Source of the DNA: Fallopia convolvulus
Taxonomy: Eukaryota > Streptophyta > Magnoliopsida > Caryophyllales > Polygonaceae
Direction: 5' to 3'
Assembly (NCBI GenBank): GCA_964016875.1
Contig: OZ024724.1
Coordinates: forward strand, 9,410,501 to 9,474,500
DNA length: 64,000 bases
Shown in pieces: positions 31,896 to 41,569 of the stretch (positions are counted from its first letter, which is position 1; each line of letters starts with the position of its first letter). Below the pieces are notes generated by a model. That model was not told the origin of the DNA. It searched no databases and saw only the letters and a list, made by a program, of their open reading frames with translations. The translations under genes and the position numbers were made by a program.

Positions 31896-34803
31896 ATGTT
31901 GGATGCGGGAATTATCTTCCCAATTTCCGATAGCAAGTATGTGAGTCCCGTGCATGTAGTTCCTAAGAAAGGAGGTCTCACAATTGTGCAAAATGAAAAG
32001 GGAGAAAGGATACCTATGAGAACCACAACAAAATGGCGTATGTGTATTGATTACCGTAAGCTTAATAGTGGCACTCGCAAAGACCATTTTTCTCTTCCTT
32101 TCATAGACCAAGTCCTAGAAAGATTAGCACAACATGAATATTTTTGCTATCTTGACGGGTATAGCGGGTTTTGGCAAATCCCTATTCATCCCGATGATCA
32201 AGAGAAGACGACATTCACATGTCCTTATGGGACTTTTGCCTATAGACGCATGCCTTTTGGCTTATGTAATGCGTCGGCAACGTTTCAAAGATGCATGATG
32301 TCCATCTTCTCCGATATGGTTGAGGATATAGTAGAAGTGTTTATGGATGATTTCTCCGTCTATGGTTCCTCATTTGATGTTTGCTTAGCTAACTTAGACA
32401 AGGTTTTGACTAGATGTGAGGAGACTAGCTTGGTGCTTAATTGGGAAAAATGCCACTTCATGGTGAAGGAGGGCATAGTACTAGGACACCTCGTTTCTAG
32501 TAGGGGGATAGAAGTAGATAAAGCTAAAGTTGAAATAATTGAAAAGCTACCTCCTCCCTCTTGTGTTCGTGATGTTAGGAGTTTCTTAGGTCATGCGGGA
32601 TTTTATAGACGGTTCATCAAGGATTTTTCTAAGATTGCAAAACCATTGTCTAACCTCTTGATGAAGGATGTGCCCTTTGAATTTTCCGAGGATTGCATGA
32701 GTTCTTTTTGTAGGTTGAGAGATGCATTGATCTCGGCTCCAATAATGGCGGCACCCGATTGGAATCTTCCATTCGAGGTGATGTGTGATGCTAGTGATTT
32801 TGTCGTAGGGGCCGTCCTTGGGCAAAGGAAGGATGGAAAGTTGCATGCCATCTACTACGCAAGCAAAACTTTGGATGAAACTCAGTGCAATTACACAACG
32901 ACGGAGAAAGAGTTTCTTGCGATAGTGTTTGCATTTGAGAAATTCTGTTCATATCTTGTGGGATCAAAGGTGATAGTCTTCACGGACCATGCGGCAATCA
33001 AATACCTCATGCAGAAGAAAGATGCAAAGCCGAGGCTTCTAAGGTGGATGTTCCTTCTCCAAGAGTTTGACCATGAGATCAAGGACAAAACCGGTGCGGA
33101 AAATGTGGTAGCTGATCATCTATCCCGTTTGCCCATCGAGTACATGTTGGAAATGGAGGATGGTTTGACTATAGATGATTCAAGAGCAGATGAAGTTCTC
33201 ATGAGCGGAAAGGAGGAAAGGAAAGGTGGATCGACGAACCAAGTAAGTCGGGCCCGAGGTCCAGAACATCGGACCAAAGGCAGGGCAGGTACAAGTGAGT
33301 CGGGACCGAAGTCTTCAGAGTCGGGCCCGAGTGACCTGTGTGTCTGCGAAGCTAGACCGGCATCCAACCATGTCGGGCCCGGTACACTTCAATGTCGATC
33401 CGTGGAAGAAAGTAAGTTTCCTAACTCGATTCCCATTCCTTCTCGTTCTGAATTGATTAATTCTTTCTCCCCAACTCGCCTTCTTTCTATTAGTGCCGTA
33501 AGACGAGGGGATTCCCCTTGGTTTGCGGACTTCGCTAACTTTGCCGTAGGGGGAGTGATCCCACCAAATTTGTCTTATCAAGCTAGGAAGAAGTTCTTAC
33601 ATGATGCTAGACAATATTTTTGGGATGATCCATATCTCTACAAGAAAGGGCGTGATCAAATCTATAGACGGTGTGTGTCAAGTGAAGAGGTTGAGAGCAT
33701 AATTCACCATTGCCATTCCTTGCCTACGGGGGGTCACGCTAAGAGTTCCAAAACCACTTCAAAAATTCTTCAATGTGGTTATTATTGGCCAACCATGTTC
33801 AAGGATGTGCATGATTATGTGAGGAAGTGTGAGGAGTGCCAAAGAGAGGGGAACCTATCAAGGAGGAATGAGACTCCTCAAACTGGCATTCTAGAAGTTG
33901 AGTTATTTGATGTATGGGGTATTGATTTCATGGGACCATTTCCCACATCGGGGCCTTACAAGTACATCTTGGTAGCCGTGGACTATGTCTCAAAATGGGT
34001 GGAGGCCATACCAACAAGAACCAATGATGCTAGGGTGGTGATGAAGTTCTTGAAAAGCAACATCTTTGCAAGGTTTGGTGTGCCTAGGGTTCTCATAAGT
34101 GATGGCGGACCTCATTTCATTGAGAGGTGCTTCGAGAATGTGTTGATCAAGTATGGGGTGTCTCATCGAGTTGTTACTCCTTATCATCCTCAAACAAGCG
34201 GGCAAGTCGAGGTGTTAAACCGTCAAATCAAAGCTATCTTGGAGAAGACCGTATCTCGATCAAGGAAAGATTGGGCCTCTAAGCTCGATGATGCACTTTG
34301 GGCGAACCGCCTTCAAGACACCTTTGGGAACTACACCCTTCAATCTAGTTTATGGTAAGGCATGTCATCTTCCGGTAGAACTTGAGCACAAGGCAAAATG
34401 GGCACTCAAAGAGATGAATTGGGATATCAACTTGGCCGGTGAGAAAAGGTTTCTAGAGCTTCATGAGTTGGGGGAATTAAGGTTGAAAGCCTATGAGAAC
34501 TCCAAGTTGTACAAGGAGAAGACCAAGAAGTGGCATGATAGGAAGTTGATTCCAAAGACCTATCAAACCGGTGACAAGGTTCTCCTTTTCAATTCAAGGC
34601 TTAAACTTTTCCCGGGGAAGTTAAGGACTAGGTGGAGCGGACCATTTGTGGTCCACCATATCTATGCTCATGGTGCGGTAGACTTGATTGATGAACAAGG
34701 ACATATTTTCAAAGTAAATGGTCATCGAGTGAAGAAGTTCTATGACAAGGCCGGTCCAAGCGAAGAAGTTAGAGCCTCATGGGCTCTCGTCCTCGCCAAT
34801 TGA
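31896..34803 (+). pseudogene. Athila pol (RT, RNase H, integrase), near-intact with two frame breaks
   Basis: The join from gag-protease at 31885-31896 is broken: family members have about 20 more residues (QRRLNP-type) between MHRIYMED and MLDAGIIFP, so a small deletion shifted the frame. RT: MCIDYRKLNSGTRKDHFSLP (32040), RRMPFGLCNASATFQRCM, active site FMDDFSVYG (about 32342). RNase H: CDASDFVVGAVLG (32785), TDHAAIKYLMQKKDAK. A linker (about 33150-33410) holds SRARGPEHRTKG, SGPKSSESGPS and related residues encoded by GGGCCC phrases. Integrase: HHCC (33705-33845), GIDFMGPF (33920), ISDGGPHF (34100), QTSGQVEVLNRQIK (34195). A small deletion near 34303 shifts the frame; the C-terminus continues at 34288-34803 (ACHLPVELEHKAKWALKEMN) and ends normally. 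Catalytic residues are all present. Confidence 0.88.
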
Positions 34804-36530
34804 TCCTAAACATGCCATTGAAGAATAAGAAATTGTGAGCTCTTCATACTCTTCTCTCTTGCTTTTAAGTTTTGGTTTCCTTGTTTGATGGGGACATCAA
34901 AATTTTAAGTATGGGGTGGGGGTAAATGTGTTCATGATTTCACTTGTTTACGTTTGTTTGTTATTTGTTTATTGTTTCTAGTTTGTGTTTGGGATGTTTG
35001 CTTCTTGGTTTGTGGTTTGATGAAAGACATGGATGATAATGGATGAGTTTTTGGTTTTAGAGAAATTTTTGCAAAAATCCATAAAATAAAAAAAAATTGA
35101 AAAAAAAAATTGTGTTAAAAAACAACAAAAAGATTTTATGTTTTGTAGGTTTTGTACTAGAAATTCCCATATTAGATTGCCAAAATAAAAGCTAATGATG
35201 ATGTGAGCATGTAAATTCCTTTGCATATTTTTGGATAGTTTAGCCTCTAAAATGATGTTGCTTTTGATGTGATTATGATATCTTGCTTGTTTTATTGAAC
35301 ATGTGAGTTCTAGGATGAGTTCTTATGCAACTAAGTATGAGTGACCCTTGTGAGATTTATTTTTGGCCATTTTAGGGATGCTTGTTCATATTTGCATATC
35401 CCTCATGTTTCTTGTGTGATTAGCTCATTCATGCTTAGTAAAACTTGCTATTGCGGTGTTTATCTATTTTCCAAGACCGTCATGAGATTTGTCCTAGCAT
35501 TGTCACATTGATTTTGAACTTTATTCTTCTAGTCACATAAATGTTCCATATCCTACCATGAAGTTAATCCTTTGTTTGTAGCCCCGTTCTAGCCTAAGCC
35601 TTTGTTTGAAACTCCTCAAAAATATTACTCCTAGCCTTATATGACTTGACCCTTATGGGATTGGACTTTAGAAGAGAGGTTTGGATTGTATTTGAAGAGT
35701 TGAGATTCTCTTGGGTTTAAGGGCAAATAATGGTGTTATAAATCATGTGGGTAGTGCATCTTTGTTGTACAAAAACGAAAAAGAAAGAAAAGAAAGAAAG
35801 AAAATGTTGGAAATGTAAAGTGGAATGAAAGCAAAGGGCCTAAGTGAAGAAAAATGGTCCGACCGAGTTACAAGCCACGTCAGGCCCGATGTCATAAGAA
35901 AGTCGGTCCAAATGTAGAAAGTATGGAAAATCCAACAAAAAGCCTAAGAGCAAAGATGAAGTGGAATGTTAAGTGAAATTTTGGGTTGAAAGGAAAAATG
36001 TTAAGTCTTTTGGGTGAGTGTGAAAGTAATTGTGGAATTTTGGTGAAGTTGGTGAGAGTTTAGGTTGTTCAATCCCCATTGTAAGCACCACAAGACCAAA
36101 TAATTCCCACCTCGAGAAATACCAAAAGCCCCATTACAACCCGGCCGAATGGAACCTCTTTGAGGACCTCCATTGAGCCAAGATCGAAATTCTTTGTGTA
36201 CTTTGTATTAGGCATCTCTAGGTGGAGGAATTGGTGATATTAGCTTCAATAGTAAAGTCCTTACTTGCATGATTTTTGAGCTTGAGTGTTCATTGCTAAA
36301 CCCAAACACATGATGAGTGATACACATTCACATATCCCTAAAGTGAGGCTTAGTTGCATTAACTCTATTCCTTGGAACACTTAATCATGTGTGATGATGT
36401 AATCTTGCTTGAATATCAATCACTTGTGCTTAAAATGTGTTTTCATACGAGGCTTTACTTGAAGATTATGTTTCGGTCTTGCTTACATTGTTATTGCTTG
36501 AGGACAAGCAAGTTAAAGTATGGGGTATTT
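34804..36530 (+). other. Long 3' non-coding region of the younger Athila, with two purine tracts
   Basis: No open frame of note. A purine tract TTTTAAGTATGGGGTGGGGG (from about 34903) lies soon after pol, and a second, AAAGTATGGGGTATTT, abuts the 3' LTR at 36531. A long region between pol and LTR, with an extra tract, is known in Athila/Tat elements. A decayed copy of the element's GC phrase (TCAGGCCCGA at 35880 with GTCGGTCC at about 35913) is present. Confidence 0.75.
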
Positions 36531-37856
36531 TGATGTCTCTTTATTTGGAGGTGTTTTTATATGTGATTTCCTTTGTAAATATGTTTCTTTTTCCCCTTTT
36601 CTTGCGTGTTTTGTTACTTTTTAGCTTAGTTCCCGTATTTCTATGAGATTCGAAGACTACGCGCATTTTATGTGTTTTGTAGGTAAATTGGCATGAATCG
36701 AGGATCAATTTGAAGGAGGATCGAGGCATGGAGCAAAGGCCGAGCTAAAGCGGGAAAGAGAGGAGCAAGCCATGGAGAAGAACAAGAGAAGCCAACAAGA
36801 AGAAGGTGGAACGAGGTCTGGACCGAGTTGCAACAACGTCGGGCCCGACTTGGGAGATTTCAACCTCGGACCGAGATGCACAGTAACTCGGGCCCGAGGT
36901 CCTCCGTGTCGGTCCGAGTCGGTCACCGGACTACTTGGGCCCCAAGGCACGAATTTGTGTACTTCCACTTTTTCCCCTCATTTAATCTATAAAAGGCCCT
37001 CTTGTCTTCTAATTTGGGGTTCCCTCCCACACACACAAAAGGGTTCCACACACTTGAGAAGGGACCAAGAGGATACTTGGAGAGCAAGGAGGAAGGAGAA
37101 GAGGAGGAAGAGAGAGAGAATCGGCCAAGAGAGAGGAAGGCTTGATAGGTTTTGTAGATTGTTTAGCTTTGCTTTGTTTTTGATCTTGTGGATTTGAAAA
37201 CCCTTGATTGGAATTTGTGGATTACTTTGGATTTGAATGAAACTTTGCTTTGTTTTGAGATTGATGATGTTGATTGCTTTCCCTTTTGATTTGTTTGCTT
37301 TCTTTGCTTGCCACATGGAGTAGATCTCCTTGATCTTGGGTTATGGGGGAAAACCCTAGCTAGGTTTGGGCTAGAAACCCCAATTCCATAGCCTTGAGTA
37401 TTTGATCTAAGGAAACCACTCTACATAGAGCTACAATTCCTTGCGAAAGTTGGGAATCAAGGCTTGAGATTGGCAAAGTAGCGAAAGTGAACATGTGTCA
37501 ATCTCAAGGCCTTGCTTCGAAGGGGATTTCCCCATGGATCGAGGTGTAGATGTGGTTGGAACGAGGGCGAAAGCACTCGATCCTAGTCCGATCATCACTC
37601 ATTGCTTGAATTGGGGTGGAAAAGCCTTAATCTACTAGGGAAGGAACCCAAAAGCCCAAGATCTACTTTTAATCCTTGAAAGTTCGACAACCCCAGATAC
37701 CTCGGGCCCGACTTACCCAGTGTCGGTCCCGACTTACCCAGTGTCGGTCCCGACTTCCTCTTGTCGCGAAACTCGGGCCCGACGTGGCCTCAGTGTTGGT
37801 CCCGACTATTTTCTCTGTTTTCCTTTGTTTTGAGCTCTCCTTTCTAGCTTTCTAGT
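36531..37856 (+). repeat. 3' LTR of the younger Athila element (3' end truncated)
   Basis: It matches the 5' LTR from its start to CTTTCTAGTA, then breaks off, lacking about 110 bases present at 28790-28901. It carries an extra 21-base tandem copy (CCCGACTTACCCAGTGTCGG unit, about 37709-37750) absent from the 5' LTR. Confidence 0.88.
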
Positions 37857-39608
37857 ACGCTTTAATGCAGATGGAAACGGGGCAACTGGCTTCCATTCAG
37901 GGAGAGGTTGAGATCTGTCTTCATTGGAGGCTTCAGCAGATAGGCGGCGGCTTCCATCAGAAGGGAGGCGGTCGCCGCTTGTTTCGGAAAAAGTTGGCGG
38001 CGGATCATCACCGTGGCGGCGGGCGCCGCCGTCTTGGCGGCGGGTGCCGCTGTCCTGGCGGCGGGTGCCGCCAATTAATTTTTGGTCGCCGCTAATTAAT
38101 TCCAAATTGCCGTAGTCAAGCTCCCTTTGGCGGCGGGTGCCGCTATCCTGGCGGCGGTCACCGCCGTCGTCTTCGACAGATTCTTCCACCATTCTGCCTT
38201 CAAGTTGTTTCCCACTCCTCAAAGTGACAGCACTGACATTACGAATATTCGGGTTGACTTCTGTTTGAGAAGGAAGTTTACCCGAATCTCTTGCTTCCAG
38301 TTTGCTTACAGCTTTAGAGATTTGACTCATCTGTCGTTCCAGGTTGTGAATGCTGGCTAATGTAGTATCTTGGAACTTCGTTTGATTTTGAGTCAGTTGA
38401 GCCATACTATTTTGATATTGAGCCATATTATTTTGAAGAGTGAGATTACTTTGCACCAACATCTTCATCATGTCGTCCAAAGAAGTAGCGGCATTGTGAT
38501 TCTGTCCTTGAGGCCTTGGCACATATGGCTTAACATGTTGAAACTGATCTTGTTGCTGCTTTGACTCAGGCTCTCTCCACCTGAAGATCTGATGATCTTT
38601 CCAGCCAGGGTTGTAGGTGTTTGAATAGGGGTCATTTCTTGGCTTCATTTGATACCCTCCAACTACATTCACTTCCTCTTGTATTGTAGGACATGAATCA
38701 GTCGGATGAAAGGCGTCATTACAGATTGCACACGCCTTAGCCTATTGAGCAGTACCCTTCAGCTTCAACCGCCTCACTTCTTCTTTCAGCACATCAAAGT
38801 CAGCTTGATCGATTTTAGAGTGAGAGTTGGCGTCTGACAAGTTTTTAGAACCTCTTCCAGTGTATTGCCTAGATTCATCAGCCAACGTAGAAAAGATGTC
38901 TAGAGCCTCATCATAGGTTCTTTTCATGATGTTTCCACCACAAGAGGAATTGACCAATCGCCTGTCTTCCTCACAGAGTCCTCCATGGAGATAGAGAATA
39001 AGATCATGATTAGCATAACCATGGTAGGGACAGCTCTTTACCAGCTTCCTGAAGCGCTCAAAATATTCATAAAGCGACTCGTTGGGGAATTGCTCTATGT
39101 TACAGATCTACTTCTTGATTTGATTGGACTTGATTACAGGGAAGTATTTGTCCAGAAACAACTTCTTCAAGTTCACCCAAGTAGTAACGCTTCCAGGGGG
39201 TAGAGCATGATACCAGTCTTTAGCGAATTCCTTCAGAGAAAAAGAAAACGCTCTCAGCTTCATATGTTCTTCAGTAATATCAGAGGGACACATGCTGGTG
39301 CAAACATCAAGGAACTCATCAAGATGTTGAATGGGATCCTCAAGTGGAGTTCCGTTGAATTTTGGGAGTAAATGGACTACTCTTGTCTTGAGCTCAAACT
39401 TCACCCCATCACCAAGGGCTGGGAATTGCACTGCACGCGTAGGCTGATTCAGATTAGGAGTTGTCAAGCTCTCAAGAGTAACTCGCTCACCCATTGTTCG
39501 GATTCCTTGCAGTAGTGCACGAATAGCTCGACGAGTTCTGAAAAGAGTCCGTTCAATTTCTGGATCAAAAACAAGTGGTGAATTATTAGTAGCACGGGTG
39601 TGAACCAT
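37857..39608 (-). pseudogene. Older Athila element: gag (broken) ending at a deletion junction
   Basis: Start at ATG 39608 (MVHTRATNNSPLVFDPEIER). Gag core: LLPKFNGTPLEDPIQHLDEF, FSLKEFAKDWYHALPPGSV, LFLDKYFPVIKSNQIKK, then TAG, ICNIEQFPNESLYEYFERF. A second TAG follows KLKGTAQ (38742). A knuckle CAICNDAFHPTDSCP is near 38720. The following linker is Gln/Asn-rich, then a block (about 38170-37940) reads GGDRRQDSGTRRQ and GTRRQDSGTRRQDGGARR, encoded by repeats of GGCGGCGGGTGCCGCC. It ends at PLPEWKPVAPFPSALK at 37857, against the truncated LTR of the younger Athila. The protease expected next is absent on both sides, so it was deleted. Confidence 0.85.
37935..38170. repeat. GGCGGC(GGGT)GCCGCC phrase cluster in the older Athila gag linker
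   Basis: Units GGCGGCGGGYGCCGCY occur at 38015, 38036, 38057, 38129 and (as GGCGGCGGTCACCGCC) 38150, with further partial units near 37943 and 37995. Each is an inverted repeat with a 4-base loop. The same 16-base unit occurs once in this element's LTR at 40627-40642. Confidence 0.85.
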
Positions 39609-39663
39609 AAGATAGGTTCACACCAAAATTGGCACAAAAATTACACAAAAGACAATTATTGCC

Positions 39664-39681
39664 TCCCCGGCAACGGCGCCA
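39664..39681 (-). other. Asp-tRNA primer-binding site of the older Athila
   Basis: On the minus strand TGGCGCCGTTGCCGGGGA is an exact Athila-type PBS for tRNA-Asp, lying between gag and the LTR. Confidence 0.93.
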
Positions 39682-39689
39682 ATTCGATA

Positions 39690-40812
39690 GGCGTGAAATG
39701 GTTGTGCAAATCACGGCTATGCAAAAGAGTCCTAACAACCTAAAGACTGTAGTCTTAGGGAAGTAAGGGTCGAATCCACAAGGAGGAGATTTATCTTTCT
39801 ATGTGAGTTTTATGTCAATTAAAGTAAAAGGGGATTTTATGAATTAAACTACTATCTAACATGCAAAACTAATTAAAGAAATTAAAGTTTGGGTTTTTAT
39901 CAATTTAAGGAAACACTTAGTCAACCAGAGATCCACATTCGTATGACAAGTTGATCATAGATTCACTCAATATCGCATGCATATGGAATTCCAATTCCTT
40001 TTCAAAGATAATTAATAGCACAACCAGATAATATCAATCCTAACTAATTGAATAATCCTGAAACTATCAAGATTCAATTCAAAAGCAGCATTAAGAATAG
40101 GAATATAATCAGGATACAATTCTAGCATAAAACAACTAGCTTTTATACTAGAATGCAATTTAACTCTCTTCTACAATAGACTAGCACAACCAGATACTAG
40201 TACAATGTAGTTTGCTACTATGAAATAGAGAAACTCAACCAGTAATTTCTCTAAATTTAGCAATTGAGATTCAATAACAACAACCCTAGAAATTGCTGAA
40301 ATCAATCACAAAAACAATTCAAACAAGAGAGTAAAATAATTCCATGCAATAGATAAAGAGTAGAAATCTCACAATTGAAAGTCAAAACGAAGCTTCAAAC
40401 TGTCTGACTAAGCAAAAGGGCTTAGTTCTCCATGAAAAGCTAAAAACTCTAAATAGAAAATACGATAATAGTGTCTGAATGAGAGATGCAACTCTCTAAA
40501 ACCTAATATATCAAACTAGGTCTAAAAAGTCTATCCAAAAATACATATATCTTGGATCAAAGCTGACATAAGAAGAGCCAATAGAAATAAAACACGTGTC
40601 ACCATAAGGAATCTCGCGTTGGCAGGGGCGGCGGGTGCCGCCAGCAGCAAAACACAAATCTCCGTCTTCTCTTCAATCAAGCTCTAAAAGTCCAATAATA
40701 TGCATCTTCGAGTCTTCTTCTTCCTAGCTGTAGATAGCATATAAAATACCTAAAAACACCATAAACTCATGCTAAAACTCCTCCTAAATACACAATATAA
40801 TTGTGTATATCA
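39690..40812 (-). repeat. 5' LTR of the older Athila element
   Basis: On the minus strand the LTR begins TGATATACACAATTATATTG at 40812 and ends just before the PBS; the exact inner end (39682-39692) is uncertain. The GC phrase GGCGGCGGGTGCCGCC is at 40627-40642, in the upstream part of the LTR. The partner 3' LTR, expected to the left of 24655, is missing apart from the short sequence up to about 24590. Confidence 0.8.
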
Positions 40813-41569
40813 GTAAGATAAGTGCCAATGCACATAATAAATAAACATGGGTGGTGACTACAACTTGGAAAACCACTCTTGCTCCCGGCTTTGAAAGGCC
40901 TATTTTCCAATCTGAATTCGGACAATACGTATTCGGTGAGGTTGGTTATAGGCCCGATTAGTTGACGGGGGCTTTTTGAAAACTTGTATGATTATTAAAG
41001 TTCCCAACAAACCTTTCTTCCTTATAGGAACCATATTCTTGTGGTGGCCTTATCTTTTCGGCATATTTCCTTTTCGTGGAACTATTTTGGTTAGCTATCA
41101 TCGACCAGCTTTCATTCGGAATTCGATGGTCTAATTAAAACAAGCCACAAGAACCCTTACATAAATTTCACTTTCTTAGTCTGTCACAAGACTAACCCGA
41201 CCGCTTTATTTCTTTTGCATGGCCGGCTGGTGTGCACCGTCCCTATACGACACATCAGGAAGTAGAGGAGCAGAGTTACCAGACTAAAGAAGTTGAAGAA
41301 TTTTATTTGATTTTTCGTTTAAAATAAAGGTCGAGATCCTTGGTTTGTGAGGACCGTCTTGAATGTTTCCGCAATCATTAGAAGATTTATTTTGTATTCC
41401 GCACAAGTTGCGTAATTTATTGTTTTAAAGTCACATTAATTTATCAAATGGTTTATGAATTATTATTTGTATTTGAGTTTGTATACAGTGAAAGCCTAGG
41501 GTGGCTTCGGAAAGTATATTCTGAGGTTACTGGCGGTAATATCTCTGAGGGAAAAACGGGGGTGTTACA
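40813..41569. mobile_element. Probable gypsy LTR fragment
   Basis: The right edge reads GGGTGTTACA on the plus strand, i.e. TGTAACACCC on the minus strand, a common LTR terminus of plant chromoviruses. The segment has no coding capacity. The left edge is the start of the older Athila LTR, so the fragment was probably cut by that insertion. Family and orientation are uncertain. Confidence 0.45.

Larger units (their letters stand above)
27485..37856 (+). mobile_element. Younger Athila-type Ty3/gypsy element, nearly complete
   Basis: LTRs at 27485-28901 and 36531-37856 both begin TGATGTCTCTTTATTTGG and are nearly identical by eye. An Asp-tRNA PBS follows the left LTR, two purine-rich tracts lie downstream of pol, and gag-protease and pol fill the middle. 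It interrupts an older Athila element of opposite orientation. Its 3' LTR lacks about 110 bases at its end, so the right target duplication is lost. The high LTR similarity and long open frames indicate a recent insertion. Confidence 0.92.

Noticed and set aside
24655..40812. Integrated plant pararetrovirus
   Set aside because: RT and RNase H occur, but LTRs, integrase and tRNA-Asp PBS are all Athila-type, and no movement protein or viral coat motif is present.
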